From: Solwaraspora sp. WMMD1047
GTDB taxonomy: Bacteria > Actinomycetota > Actinomycetes > Mycobacteriales > Micromonosporaceae
Length of the DNA stretch: 64,000 nt
Direction: 5' to 3'
Assembly (NCBI RefSeq): GCF_029626155.1
Contig: NZ_JARUBL010000001.1
Coordinates: forward strand, 5,374,501-5,438,500
Part shown: in pieces, positions 17,377 to 25,907 of the stretch
Layout: every line of letters begins with the position of its first letter
Position numbering within the stretch: position 1 is the first letter of the stretch
Notes under the pieces: model-generated
What the model was told of the DNA's origin: nothing
Seen by the model: the letters and a program-made list of their open reading frames with translations, nothing else
Database searches by the model: none
Made by a program: the position numbers and the translations under genes

Positions 17377-18027
17377 ATGGTCCGACGGATGAGTCTCCGA
17401 CTCGTGATCGTCACGTTGCTGGGCGCGATCGGCGTCTGGTTCGGCAGTCCTGGCACCGCCCAGGCCGCTCCGAAGGAGCCCAAGGGCCCGACCACGGTAA
17501 CCATCACCGGCGACGACATCGGCGCCCCGATCAACGTGCAGGCGGCCGACGCCCCGGAGCTCTTCGCCGCGCTGCTCGACCAGGTGAGCTACCTGACGGG
17601 CGCCGGGCAGACCACCGCACCGAAGAAGGCCGACCTCGGTCCTAAGTACACGGTCGTGCTGCTGACCGACGACGTCGCCAAGCAGACCTACGACCTGTAC
17701 CCGCTGGCCAACGGCGGACCGCGCGCACACCGGCCGGCCAAGCAGCCGGAACGCAAGTCCACGGCGGCCTGGTTCTTCGGCCGGCTCAGCATGTCCGAGA
17801 CGCTCCGGGCGGCCGGCGCACCGCTGCCGGAGCGGTCCGACCCGATCAGCGGTGGCATCGGCGGCGGCGAGCGGGTGATCCCCGACGAGGGGCTGGGTGC
17901 GGGCGACAACCTCGACCGGGTGCTCGGCGAACTGCGCCATCTGCTGCTGCTCAACGGCGCCGTACTGCTGACCATCACCCTCGGCCTGGCCGGGATAGCC
18001 CTGTTGGTGCGCCGCCGCACCCGGTGA
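17377..18027 (+). CDS. Secreted/membrane protein of unknown function with C-terminal anchor
   Basis: A 216-residue protein of unrecognised family. The ATG at 17377 follows GAGGGGG; the frame is open further upstream without a binding site. An N-terminal signal sequence (RLVIVTLLGAIGVWFG, cleavage near AQA) is followed by an extracytoplasmic region of about 150 residues rich in Asp, Pro and Lys. Then come a helix (LLLLNGAVLLTITLGLAGIALL) and a RRRTR tail, so it is anchored with most of the chain outside. It is divergent from the CopC gene by about 230 bp; a shared role is possible but not shown. Confidence 0.75.
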   Translation: MVRRMSLRLVIVTLLGAIGVWFGSPGTAQAAPKEPKGPTTVTITGDDIGAPINVQAADAPELFAALLDQVSYLTGAGQTTAPKKADLGPKYTVVLLTDDVAKQTYDLYPLANGGPRAHRPAKQPERKSTAAWFFGRLSMSETLRAAGAPLPERSDPISGGIGGGERVIPDEGLGAGDNLDRVLGELRHLLLLNGAVLLTITLGLAGIALLVRRRTR

Positions 18028-18035
18028 CGGTCCGG

Positions 18036-18542
18036 TCAGCACCAACGGCCCGGCGGCCGTTGCCGGCGGGTTGGCCGCGGCCTGGGTCGGACCGCGCCGT
18101 GCCGATGTGCGCCGGCCCAGCCGGACCGGTCGGTCTGGCAGCCCGTCGAGGGCTCGGACTCCGCCGCCTCCGCCCGAATGACCGGCTCGTCGGGATCACC
18201 CTGCTGCTCGGTGGCGTCGCCGACGCGCTGCCGCGGCACCCGCCCAGCCGGCCCGGCCACCGCGCCGGCCGGCCCCACCCCGCCACCCGGCGTGGTGCCG
18301 GTCTCGACCTCGGCGGCGGCATCGCGACAAGCGCCCGACTCGCGCCCAGTGCCTGACTCGTGACCAGTGCCTGACTCGTGACCAGGGGTGAGATCGTGAC
18401 CAGGGGCGACCTCGCGGCCGGGGGTGGCGCCGCAGACCCAGCGGAGGAACTCCCGGTCGGTGCGGGCCGGGCCGCGGTCCTGGTCGCCGCGCAGGTGGTG
18501 CGGGTCACCGGTCACCCGGTGGGGCTCGGCCTCGTGTCCCAT
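18036..18542 (-). CDS. Hypothetical protein with hexapeptide repeats
   Basis: A 168-residue protein not recognised. The ATG at 18542 has GAGGAGG six bases upstream, and the first 45 codons nearly all end in G or C, the mark of a real gene here. The start (MGHEAEPHRVTGDPHHLRGD) is followed by REFLRWVCGATPG. Five six-residue units follow at 41-70 (PGREVA, PGHDLT, PGHESG, TGHESG, TGRESG). The rest is Gly/Ala/Pro then Arg/Pro-rich and probably disordered, with weaker codon bias, so the C-terminus may be under little constraint. A longer same-frame reading to 19301 is an antisense shadow of the next gene. Confidence 0.55.
   Translation of the reverse strand: MGHEAEPHRVTGDPHHLRGDQDRGPARTDREFLRWVCGATPGREVAPGHDLTPGHESGTGHESGTGRESGACRDAAAEVETGTTPGGGVGPAGAVAGPAGRVPRQRVGDATEQQGDPDEPVIRAEAAESEPSTGCQTDRSGWAGAHRHGAVRPRPRPTRRQRPPGRWC
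18333..18422 (-). repeat. In-frame 18-bp repeats encoding [PT]-G-[HR] hexapeptides
   Basis: Five 18-base units lie in frame in the hypothetical gene. The central ones (core GGTCACGAGTCAGGC) are nearly identical and the outer ones degenerate. They encode the series PGREVA to TGRESG. The unit length matches the array at 10408, but the sequence is unrelated. Confidence 0.8.
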
Positions 18543-18754
18543 CGCGGCCTCCTCACGCTCGCCGTCGCCGTGTGGGCGTCGCCCGGCCGGCGGGCACGTG
18601 CCACGGTGGCTGACGGCCACGGATAGCGGCTGGACCGACGTGCCGGGTGGTGTCACCGTACTGGCACACCATGACACGGTCGACGCCGCCGTCTGCGGTG
18701 TCCGCTGGATGCGACCAACGGACCGCTGCGTGAGCTGGGCGGACACCTCATCGG

Positions 18755-19294
18755 TCAGGTCTGCGGCTTGCCGGGGAAGAGGGTTGCCCAGAGCGGGAAG
18801 GCCACGAACCAGATGGCGATCGCCACGCTGAGCCGCAGGATCCACGCGGTCAGTTCGGCGGTCCGGTCGGCGTCGCCGACCATCAGCACCCCGAGCCCGA
18901 GCAGCCCGCAGGCGACCGCCCACCCGAGCACCGCCTTGCCCCACTCCCGCCACTCGTACCGGGTCCGCGCCCAACCGCTCTTCGGCGGCTTCCACGGCGG
19001 CGGACCACCGGCGAACCGGTGCGCGAAGCGCTGGTCCGCCCACCGCACGATCGAGTGCCCGAAGGCCACCGAGAAGCCGAGGTACGCGGCCGCCAGGCCG
19101 TGGGTGAAGTCGGCGGTCGCCCCGCGGCGCAGGTCCAGCACGGTGGCGGCGAGCAGCACCAGGTCCACCAGCGGTACGCAGATCAGCAGGACCGCGCTGA
19201 GCCGCCGCATCCGCAGCAGGTACCGGGCGACGAGCCCGGCCCCGAGGACCACCCAGAACCCGATCTCGCACGCGGCGATCACCGCCAGCAGCAT
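18755..19294 (-). CDS. Integral membrane protein of unknown function
   Basis: A 179-residue protein with about five hydrophobic segments: 1-22 (LLAVIAACEIGFWVVLGAGL), 32-51, 66-82, 120-139 and 150-170. A cytosolic-type loop (RFAGGPPPWKPPKSGWARTRYEW) separates the two halves. It resembles small actinobacterial membrane proteins without assigned role. It lies upstream of, and on the same strand as, the repeat-containing hypothetical gene (about 212 bp apart) and is divergent from the histidine kinase gene. Confidence 0.7.
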   Translation of the reverse strand: MLLAVIAACEIGFWVVLGAGLVARYLLRMRRLSAVLLICVPLVDLVLLAATVLDLRRGATADFTHGLAAAYLGFSVAFGHSIVRWADQRFAHRFAGGPPPWKPPKSGWARTRYEWREWGKAVLGWAVACGLLGLGVLMVGDADRTAELTAWILRLSVAIAIWFVAFPLWATLFPGKPQT

Positions 19295-19503
19295 CGGTCA
19301 CCCCTCCTCATCGACCGTCGGCCGGGTGGCGGCCGTACCCTCAGCCTGCCCCGGCCGCCGGGGCCGCGCGTCGGCGTACGGGCCGAGATCCGGGTCCGTC
19401 GAAGGATGGTCCCGGCGGGTACCTCTTTCGGCGGATACCGGTGGCCGGCCGGCTCCACCGCGGGGTCGAGGCCGCCGCCGCCCGGTTGTGGTGGGATCGG
19501 AGC

Positions 19504-20805
19504 ATGACCGGGAGCGCGGCGGTGCTGACGCGGCTGGGGCTGGATCGCGGCTCGCTGCGCCGGGACCTGGCGATCGCGACCGGCTATCTGGTCGGCGGCC
19601 TGGTGCTCTACAGCATGGGCTTCCACCGGCAGATCACCGCCGCACCCGACCATCTGCCCGAACGGCTCCTGCTGGTCACCCTCGGGGTCGGCTGTGTGGC
19701 GGTGGCGCTGCGCCGGGTCGCCACCCGGACCGGGCTGGCCCTGGGCACCGCGGCCACCCTGGCCGACCTGCTGTTCGGTGGCTCGCTCGGCACCCTGCTC
19801 GTCTACAGCCAGGTCCTCTACGACTCCTGCGTCTTCGGTTCGCGGCGGATGTGGCGGGGCCTGCTGGTGGTGACCGTGGCGTTGACCCCGGCCGCCGCCC
19901 TGCTCGGCGTCCTGGTCTTCTGGTCGTGGCAGGGTGCCCAGTTCGGGGTCCTGGTGGCGCTGATCGGTGTGCTGCCGGTGGTCACCGGGATCAGCGTGCG
20001 GCAGTACCGCGACCAGGCCGCCGCGGAGCGGCTCCGCGCCGAGCAGACCGCCCGGCTGGCCGAGCTCGACCAGCGGCAGGCGGTGGCCGCCGAGCGGACC
20101 AGGATGGCCCGGGAACTGCACGACGTGATCGCCAACCACCTGAGCGCGGTGGCGATCCACGCGACGGCGGCGCTCTCGGTGGCGAGCCTGGACCGGGAGC
20201 AGGTGAATCAGGCGTTACGGGTGATCCGGGAGAACAGCGTGCAGGGGTTGGCCGAGATGCGCCAGATGATCGGCCTGCTCCGGGAGCCGGCCGAGCCGGA
20301 CAGCACCGACAAGGCGGGCGCCGGAGACCGGGGCGGCGCCGCGACCGCCGGGGCGGCGGGGGGTGCCGGTGCGACCGGGCCGCCGGCCGGCGACGGACCC
20401 ATCCGGTTCCGGCTGGTCGAGGTGGACCGGTTGGTGGAGAAGGCCCGCGGCACCGGGCTGGCGTTGCGGCTGGAGACCCTCGGCCGGGTCCGCCCGCTGC
20501 CGGTCAGCGTCGACCTGGCCGCGTACCGGATCGTGCAGGAGTCGCTGACCAACGCCGTCAAACACGGGGCCGGCCGGGCGACCCTGACCATCGACTACCG
20601 GCCGGACCTGGTCCGGTTGGTGGTCGAGAACCCGTTGCCCGACGCCACCGCGGTGCCGGGCGCCGAGTCGCTGCCGGGCGCCCGGGTCGGCCTGATCGGG
20701 ATGCGGGAACGTGCCGTCCTGCTGCGGGGCCGGTTCGAGGCCGGCCCGCTCGACGGCCACTGGCGGGTACACGCGGAGCTGCCCACCGTCGAGGAGAAGC
20801 CGTGA
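19504..20805 (+). CDS. NarL-family sensor histidine kinase
   Basis: A 433-residue kinase. The ATG at 19504 follows a GGGATCGGAG stretch; an earlier frame start at 19441 has no binding site. Five to six membrane segments occupy about 20-165, with little extracytoplasmic loop, so the signal is probably sensed in or at the membrane. A short coiled coil (170-195) leads to the HisKA_3 box MARELHDVIANHLS with phospho-acceptor His206. An Ala/Gly-rich linker (about 270-295) precedes the ATPase domain with its N box (VQESLTNAVKHG) and glycine box. It is coupled to the response regulator through a GTGA overlap. Confidence 0.92.
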   Translation: MTGSAAVLTRLGLDRGSLRRDLAIATGYLVGGLVLYSMGFHRQITAAPDHLPERLLLVTLGVGCVAVALRRVATRTGLALGTAATLADLLFGGSLGTLLVYSQVLYDSCVFGSRRMWRGLLVVTVALTPAAALLGVLVFWSWQGAQFGVLVALIGVLPVVTGISVRQYRDQAAAERLRAEQTARLAELDQRQAVAAERTRMARELHDVIANHLSAVAIHATAALSVASLDREQVNQALRVIRENSVQGLAEMRQMIGLLREPAEPDSTDKAGAGDRGGAATAGAAGGAGATGPPAGDGPIRFRLVEVDRLVEKARGTGLALRLETLGRVRPLPVSVDLAAYRIVQESLTNAVKHGAGRATLTIDYRPDLVRLVVENPLPDATAVPGAESLPGARVGLIGMRERAVLLRGRFEAGPLDGHWRVHAELPTVEEKP

Positions 20806-21479
20806 ACGACGTACGGGTCGTGGTGGTGGACGACCAGCCGGCGGTCCGGGCCGGCCTGGTGCTGATCCTGTCCGGCTCACCGGACGTGCGGGTGGTCGGC
20901 GAGGCCGGCGACGGGGAGGAGGCGGTTGCGCTCTGCCGGTCGACGCGGCCCGACGTCGCGGTGCTGGACATCCGGATGCCGCGGCTGGACGGCATCTCGG
21001 CGACCCGGCAGATCGTCGCCGAGGGCCTGGCCGACGTGCTGGTGCTCACCACGTTCGACCTTGACGAGTACGTGTTCGGGGCGCTGCGGGCCGGCGCCGC
21101 CGGGTTCCTGTTGAAGGACACCGACGCGGCCGGCCTGATCGACGCGGTCCGCACGGTGGCGCGCGGCGACGGGGTCATCGCACCGGCGGTCACCCGGCGA
21201 CTGATCAGCGCCTTCGCGGCCACCGGCCCCGGCCCCTCGGCGGCGCACCGGGCGGCCCTGGCCGAGCTGACCCCCCGCGAGCGGGACGTGCTGGGCTGCC
21301 TCGGGGCGGGCCTGACCAACCAGCAGATCGCGGACCGGCTGGAGATGGCCGAGAGCACCACCAAGACGCACGTGAGCCGGATCCTCACCAAGCTCGGTCT
21401 GCGCAGTCGGGTGCAGGCCGCCATCCTGGCCCAGGAGCTCAGCCTGCCGGCACCCGAGGATCCGCGGACCGGTCGCTGA
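20802..21479 (+). CDS. LuxR/NarL-type response regulator
   Basis: A 225-residue DNA-binding regulator, partner of the kinase in front. The receiver domain shows acidic pair Asp10-Asp11, phospho-acceptor Asp56 (VLDIRMP) and Lys105 (FLLKD). The C-terminal LuxR helix-turn-helix runs from about 160 (LTPRERDVLGCLGAGLTNQQ). The GTG start lies inside the kinase stop, with GAGGAG upstream. Its last 41 bases overlap the end of the convergent PAP2 gene. Targets are unknown; the neighbouring phosphatase is a candidate only by position. Confidence 0.92.
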   Translation: MNDVRVVVVDDQPAVRAGLVLILSGSPDVRVVGEAGDGEEAVALCRSTRPDVAVLDIRMPRLDGISATRQIVAEGLADVLVLTTFDLDEYVFGALRAGAAGFLLKDTDAAGLIDAVRTVARGDGVIAPAVTRRLISAFAATGPGPSAAHRAALAELTPRERDVLGCLGAGLTNQQIADRLEMAESTTKTHVSRILTKLGLRSRVQAAILAQELSLPAPEDPRTGR

Positions 21480-22152
21480 TCCGCGCCGGCACGACCCGGT
21501 GGGCCGTCCGGGCGGCCAGCGGCACGACGACGAGCGCCAGCAACCAGCCGCCGAGCACGTCGGCCGGCCAGTGCACCAGCAACGCCAACCGGGTCAGCCC
21601 GACGGCCAGGGCGAACGCGACCGCCAGCCCGACGGTGACCGCCCGGCCGGCGCGGCCGCACCGGGGCCAGAGCAGCAGCACCGCCACCAGCGCCGCGGCG
21701 GCCGCGTTGCTGGTGTGCCCGCTCGGGAAGCCGTTGCTCTGCACCAGCACGAACCCGTCGGCCGGCCGGGGATGGTGCAGCGCCCAGTGCATCAGGCCCC
21801 AGAGCAGCGGCACGGCGACGGTGACGGCCGCGCAGAGGAAGGCCGGCCGGAAGTCGCGGCGGCCGGCGAGGGCCAGGCTGACCAGCAGACCGGCGATCAG
21901 GAACGGAACGGTGGCGGCGACGTCGGTGCCGATCCGGATCACCGCCACCAGATCCGGCCGCTGGTCGCCGTACCCGCGGAACCACTCGCTGACCCGCGCG
22001 TCCCAGTCGTCCAGCGGCGCCCAGCCACCGATCGTCAGGACCAGCAGCAGGCCGAACCCGGCGAGCGCGGCCAGCGGAACCGCCAGCGGCGGTCGGGCGG
22101 GTGAAGCCGCCAGGGGCGGCTGGGCGGGTGGGGCCGATCGGGCGTACACCAC
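21439..22152 (-). CDS. PAP2-superfamily membrane phosphatase
   Basis: A 237-residue integral membrane lipid phosphatase. The acid-phosphatase signature is spread over LHHPRP, NGFPSGHTS and RLALLVHWPADVLGG, the three motifs that hold the catalytic histidines and phosphate-binding arginines. Substrates in this superfamily include undecaprenyl diphosphate and phosphatidic acid. Start: tandem GTG codons at 22152/22149 with AGGA upstream; the much longer open frame to 22914 is antisense to the fasR-like gene. It overlaps the response regulator tail-to-tail by 41 bp. Confidence 0.85.
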   Translation of the reverse strand: MVYARSAPPAQPPLAASPARPPLAVPLAALAGFGLLLVLTIGGWAPLDDWDARVSEWFRGYGDQRPDLVAVIRIGTDVAATVPFLIAGLLVSLALAGRRDFRPAFLCAAVTVAVPLLWGLMHWALHHPRPADGFVLVQSNGFPSGHTSNAAAAALVAVLLLWPRCGRAGRAVTVGLAVAFALAVGLTRLALLVHWPADVLGGWLLALVVVPLAARTAHRVVPARISDRSADPRVPAG

Positions 22153-22252
22153 CGCAATCCTGGCATGCGCCGCGCCGGTCCGCCCGCCGAGCCGGACCGG
22201 CGGATCCGGATGGGCGTGATCGGCTGCCGGCCGGGCATGACAGGCTCTAGGC

Positions 22253-23503
22253 GTGACCGCGGAGCCGGACGAGGGCGAACTGGCCGGCACGCTGCGCCGG
22301 ATCGAACGGGCCGCCGGTGCGTTGGCCACCGCCAGCGTGGCCCGGATGGACGAGACGCTGCCCTGGTTCCGCGAGCTGCCGGCCGACCAGCGGTCCTGGG
22401 TGATGCTTGTCGCCCAGGCGGGCGTCCAGTCCCTGGTGGGGTGGCTGCGGGCGAACCGCCCGGAGGTGTTGCGCGGGCCGGACACCGCCGATGCCCTGCT
22501 GGACGACGCACCGCAGGAGATCTCCGACGAGGTGTTCGCGGCGGCTCCCCGGGCGCTGGCCCGGTCGATCAGCCTGCAGCAGGCGGTGGCGCTGATCAAG
22601 GTCACGATCGTGGTGGTCGAGGAGCAGGTTCCGCACCTGGCCGAGCCGGGTGAGGAGCAGCTGCTGCGCGAGGTGGTGCTCAAGTTCTCCCGGGAGATCG
22701 CCTTCTCGGCCGCCCGGGTGTACGCCCGGGCGGCGGAGTCGCGCGGCGCCTGGGACGCCCGGTTGCAGGCGCTGCTTGTCGACGCGCTGCTGCGCGGCGA
22801 CTCCCCGGACGTGCTGGCCAGCCGGGCCGCGGCGCTGGGCTGGGCGGACGCCCCGCCGGTGGCGGTGGCGGTCGGCCGCTCCCCCGGCGGCGAGGTGGCC
22901 GCCGTCCTGCACACGGTCTATCGGGCCGCCCGCCGGATCGGCGTGGAGACCATCGGCGGGGTGCACGGTGACCGGCTGGTGATCGTGTTGGGCGGAGCGC
23001 CGGATCCGCTCGCCGCGACCGGGCGGATGCTCGGCGGATTCGGGGCCGGCCCGGTGGTGGTGGGTCCGGCGGTGCCGAGCCTGGACGAGGCGACCGATTC
23101 GGCCCGCGCGGCGCTCGCCGGTTTCCGGGCGGCGTCGGCCTGGCCGACCGCCCCGCGCCCGGTGGCCGCCGTGGATCTGTTGCCGGAGCGGGCGCTGGCC
23201 GGTGACTCGGAGGCGCGACGCAGCCTGCGCCAGGACGTGTACGCGGCGCTGGTCCGCTCCGGCGGCGAGCTGCTGGAGACGCTTGACGCGTTCTTCGCCG
23301 CCGGTGGCGTGTTGGAGAGCGCGGCCCGGTCGTTGTTCGTGCACCCGAACACGGTGCGGTACCGGCTCCGACGGGTCGCGGATGTGACCGGCTTCTCACC
23401 GTTGGCGCCCCGGGACGCGTTCGCGCTGCGGATTGCGCTGGCGGTCGGCCGGCTGGATCCGGCGGCACCGGCGCTCGGCGGCGGCCCGGCCAACCGGACT
23501 TGA
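22253..23503 (+). CDS. fasR: PucR-type transcriptional regulator of fatty-acid synthesis (FasR/MabR-like)
   Basis: A 416-residue regulator. The N-terminal part (about 1-150) is a helical domain and the middle (about 160-330) is a GGDEF-derived domain as in CdaR/PucR proteins. The C-terminus carries the PucR helix-turn-helix (LFVHPNTVRYRLRRV, about 362-376). In Streptomyces (FasR) and Mycobacterium (MabR) this type of protein sits directly upstream of fabD and controls the fab operon; the position here is the same. The GTG start has no Shine-Dalgarno sequence; CAGGCT ends six bases before it, so the message may be leaderless. The likely operator is the inverted repeat at 23553-23573. Confidence 0.85.
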   Translation: MTAEPDEGELAGTLRRIERAAGALATASVARMDETLPWFRELPADQRSWVMLVAQAGVQSLVGWLRANRPEVLRGPDTADALLDDAPQEISDEVFAAAPRALARSISLQQAVALIKVTIVVVEEQVPHLAEPGEEQLLREVVLKFSREIAFSAARVYARAAESRGAWDARLQALLVDALLRGDSPDVLASRAAALGWADAPPVAVAVGRSPGGEVAAVLHTVYRAARRIGVETIGGVHGDRLVIVLGGAPDPLAATGRMLGGFGAGPVVVGPAVPSLDEATDSARAALAGFRAASAWPTAPRPVAAVDLLPERALAGDSEARRSLRQDVYAALVRSGGELLETLDAFFAAGGVLESAARSLFVHPNTVRYRLRRVADVTGFSPLAPRDAFALRIALAVGRLDPAAPALGGGPANRT

Positions 23504-23543
23504 AGTAACTTTAACGTCATAACGCGCATAGAGCGCAGCGACG

Positions 23544-23573
23544 CAAAACGATCTTTGTACGATCCTCACAAAG
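23544..23573 (+). promoter_or_regulatory. Candidate FasR operator upstream of fabD
   Basis: In the 136-bp gap between the regulator and fabD, a comparatively A+T-rich stretch holds a perfect inverted repeat CTTTGT-N9-ACAAAG (23553-23558 and 23568-23573). An overlapping CAAA-N6-TTTG lies at 23544-23557. A TATAAA-like element (23620-23625) lies 14 bases before the fabD GTG. Position and symmetry fit an operator for the PucR-type regulator; binding is inferred. Confidence 0.55.
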
Positions 23574-23639
23574 GTTGTAGTGCGGTTTGGTGCCTACCGG
23601 CACCCACGTGACCCCTCGGTATAAAGCAGAGTCTTAACC

Positions 23640-24599
23640 GTGCTCGCCGTCCTCTCGCCCGGACAGGGTTCCCAGAAGCCGGGCTTCCTCGCTCCCTGGG
23701 TCGCCCTGCCCGGCGCCGCCGCCCGGCTGCGCTGGTGGTCCGCGCTGGCCGGCGTCGACCTGGTGCACCTGGGCGTCGAGGCCGACGCCGACGAGATCCG
23801 GGACACCGCCCGCACCCAGCCGCTGCTGGTCGCCGCCGCGCTGCTCGCCGCCGAGCACCTGCCGGGCGGGGGCCACGAGGTCGCGGTGACCGCCGGGCAC
23901 AGCGTCGGCGAACTCGGCGCGGCCACGCTGTCCGGGGCACTCTCCGCCGAATCGGCGATCGCCCTGGCCGGGGTGCGCGGCCGGGAGATGGCCGCCGCCT
24001 GCGAGCTGGAGGCCACCGGCATGGCGGCCGTCATGGGCGGCGACCCGGCCGAGGTGCTGGCCGCGATCGAGGCGCACGGGCTCTACCCGGCGAACCGCAA
24101 CGGCGCCGGCCAGATCGTCGCCGCCGGAGCGGTGGACCGGCTGGCCAAGCTGGCCGCCGAGCCGCCCGCCGGGACCCGCGCGATCACCCTCAAGGTGGCC
24201 GGCGCGTTCCACACCCCGTACATGTCGACCGCCGAACGCACCCTCACCGACCTGGCCGCCGGCATCACCCCGACCGACCCGGAGCGGATCCTGCTCTCCA
24301 ACCTCGACGGGGCCGCGGTCGGCGACGGCCGGGAGCTGCTCGACCGACTCGTCCGGCAGGTGACCGCGCCGGTCCGCTGGGATCTCTGCGTACACGCGCT
24401 GCGCGATCTCGGGGTGACCGGGGTGATCGAGCTGCCCCCGGCCGGCACCCTGGCCGGCCTGATCAAGCGCGAGCTCAAGGGCACCGGCGCCCCGGAGATC
24501 GTCACCCTCAACACCCCCGACGACCTGCCCGCCGCGCGGGACCTGATCGCCCGGCACGGCGGCGCTCCAGCCGCCCGCATCCCAGGAGAGCTCTCATGA
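23640..24599 (+). CDS. fabD: Malonyl-CoA:ACP transacylase
   Basis: A 319-residue cytosolic enzyme that moves malonyl groups from CoA to the acyl carrier protein for type II fatty-acid synthesis. The nucleophile is Ser88 in GHSVGE and the catalytic histidine is His191 in GAFHTPYM. The N-terminal GQGSQ oxyanion motif is at 8-12. Length is normal. The GTG start is close to a TATAAA-like -10 element, so the leader is short. It is the first enzyme gene of the operon; its TGA overlaps the ATG of a 25-codon small ORF. Confidence 0.93.
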   Translation: MLAVLSPGQGSQKPGFLAPWVALPGAAARLRWWSALAGVDLVHLGVEADADEIRDTARTQPLLVAAALLAAEHLPGGGHEVAVTAGHSVGELGAATLSGALSAESAIALAGVRGREMAAACELEATGMAAVMGGDPAEVLAAIEAHGLYPANRNGAGQIVAAGAVDRLAKLAAEPPAGTRAITLKVAGAFHTPYMSTAERTLTDLAAGITPTDPERILLSNLDGAAVGDGRELLDRLVRQVTAPVRWDLCVHALRDLGVTGVIELPPAGTLAGLIKRELKGTGAPEIVTLNTPDDLPAARDLIARHGGAPAARIPGELS

Positions 24600-24673
24600 T
24601 CACCCACCGCGGTTCCGCGCCGACCGGCCGCGCCCACCGCCCCGCCGGCCGGGCACGCGAGGCCCGGTCGTGA
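24596..24673 (+). CDS. 25-residue small ORF between fabD and fabH
   Basis: The 70-bp fabD-fabH gap contains an ATG-to-TGA frame of 25 codons (begins MITHRGSAPTGRAHRPAGRA). The ATG overlaps the fabD stop (ATGA) and has GGAGAG six bases upstream. Its TGA overlaps the fabH GTG (GTGA). Both overlaps are typical of translational coupling, and fabH itself has no obvious ribosome binding site, so the small ORF may carry ribosomes from fabD to fabH. The peptide is very basic and of unknown value. It could also be the relic of a longer fabH N-terminus after a frameshift. Confidence 0.45.
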   Translation: MITHRGSAPTGRAHRPAGRAREARS

Positions 24674-25608
24674 GCCGGCTGCTCTCGGTCGGGCACTACC
24701 AGCCCTCCCGGGTGGTCACCAACGACGAACTCGCCGAACTGGTCGACACCAACGACGAGTGGATCCGCGACCGGGTCGGCATCGCCACCCGGCGGATCGC
24801 CGACACCGAGACCCTCACCGACATGGCCACCGCGGCCGCCGGCAAGGCGCTTGCCAACTCCGGCCTCTCCGCCGCCGACATCGACCTGGTGGTGGTGGCG
24901 ACCTGCACCGCGATCGACCGCAGCCCGAACACCGCCTGCCGGGTGGCCGCCCGCCTCGGCATCGAGGCGCCCGGCGCCTTCGACCTCAACACCGCCTGCT
25001 CCGGCTTCTCGTACGCGTTGGGGGTGGTCGACCACGCGCTCTCCGCGGGCGCCTCCCGCAACGCCCTGGTCATCGGGGCCGAGAAGCTCTCCGACTTCAC
25101 CGACTGGACCGACCGCTCCACCTGCATCATCTTCGGGGACGGGGCCGGCGCCACGGTGGTCACCGCGACCGGCCCGGACGAGCCGTCCGGGATCGGCCCG
25201 GTGGTCTGGGGATCGGCCCCGGAGAAGGGCGACGCGGTACGCATCGAGGGCTGGCGCCCCTACATCGCCCAGGAGGGCCAGTCGGTCTTCCGGTGGGCCA
25301 CCACCATGCTGGCGCCGATCGCCCGGCAGGCGTGCGAGCGGGCCGGCGTCGCCCCGGAGGAGATCGCGGCGTTCGTGCCGCACCAGGCCAACGCCCGGAT
25401 CATCGACGGTATCGCCAAGCGGCTCGGCATCCCGAACGCGGTGATCGCCAAGGACGTCGTCGAGTCCGGCAACACCTCGGCGGCGAGCGTGCCGCTGGCC
25501 CTCTCCAAGCTCGTCGAGCGGCGCGAGGTGCCGTCCGGCGCGCCGGTTCTGCTGTTCGGCTTCGGCGGCGGGCTCACCTACGCCGGCCAGGTCGTCCGCT
25601 GCCCCTGA
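24670..25608 (+). CDS. fabH: 3-oxoacyl-ACP synthase III
   Basis: A 312-residue initiating condensing enzyme joining an acyl-CoA starter to malonyl-ACP. The catalytic triad is Cys110 (NTACSGF), His238 (VPHQAN) and Asn268 (SGNTS). Starter choice (branched or acetyl) cannot be read from sequence here. The GTG start shares bases with the stop of the preceding small ORF. Streptomyces FabH has about ten more N-terminal residues; the short start here (MSRLLSVGHYQPSR) lacks them but keeps the first beta strand. It is the second enzyme gene of the operon. Confidence 0.93.
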   Translation: MSRLLSVGHYQPSRVVTNDELAELVDTNDEWIRDRVGIATRRIADTETLTDMATAAAGKALANSGLSAADIDLVVVATCTAIDRSPNTACRVAARLGIEAPGAFDLNTACSGFSYALGVVDHALSAGASRNALVIGAEKLSDFTDWTDRSTCIIFGDGAGATVVTATGPDEPSGIGPVVWGSAPEKGDAVRIEGWRPYIAQEGQSVFRWATTMLAPIARQACERAGVAPEEIAAFVPHQANARIIDGIAKRLGIPNAVIAKDVVESGNTSAASVPLALSKLVERREVPSGAPVLLFGFGGGLTYAGQVVRCP

Positions 25609-25665
25609 ACCACCACCACCGACCCCAGGTACGACTTTTCCAACAAGTGAAGGGAACCACCAGTC

Positions 25666-25905
25666 ATGACGCGTGACGAGATCACCACCGGCCTCGCCGA
25701 GATCCTCGAAGAGGTCGCCGGGGTGAACCCGGACGACGTCGCCGAGGAGAAGTCGTTCACCGACGACCTCGACGTCGACTCCCTCTCGATGGTCGAGGTG
25801 GTCGTCGCGGCCGAGGAGAAGTTCGGCGTGAAGATCCCGGACAACGAGGTACAGAACCTCAAGACCGTCGGCGACGCGGTGGCCTACATTCAGGCCCAGT
25901 CCTGA
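25666..25905 (+). CDS. acpP: Acyl carrier protein
   Basis: A 79-residue acidic four-helix protein that carries growing acyl chains on phosphopantetheine attached to Ser39 in the DSLS motif (DVDSLSMVEV). Size and charge are typical. GAAGGGA lies about 13 bases before the ATG. It is placed between fabH and fabF, as in Streptomyces. Confidence 0.95.
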   Translation: MTRDEITTGLAEILEEVAGVNPDDVAEEKSFTDDLDVDSLSMVEVVVAAEEKFGVKIPDNEVQNLKTVGDAVAYIQAQS

Positions 25906-25907
25906 TC

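Noticed and set aside
18036-19301. A 421-codon minus-strand frame
   Set aside because: Only its last 168 codons (from the ATG at 18542) are supported. The upstream part is an out-of-frame reading of the membrane protein gene at 18755-19294.
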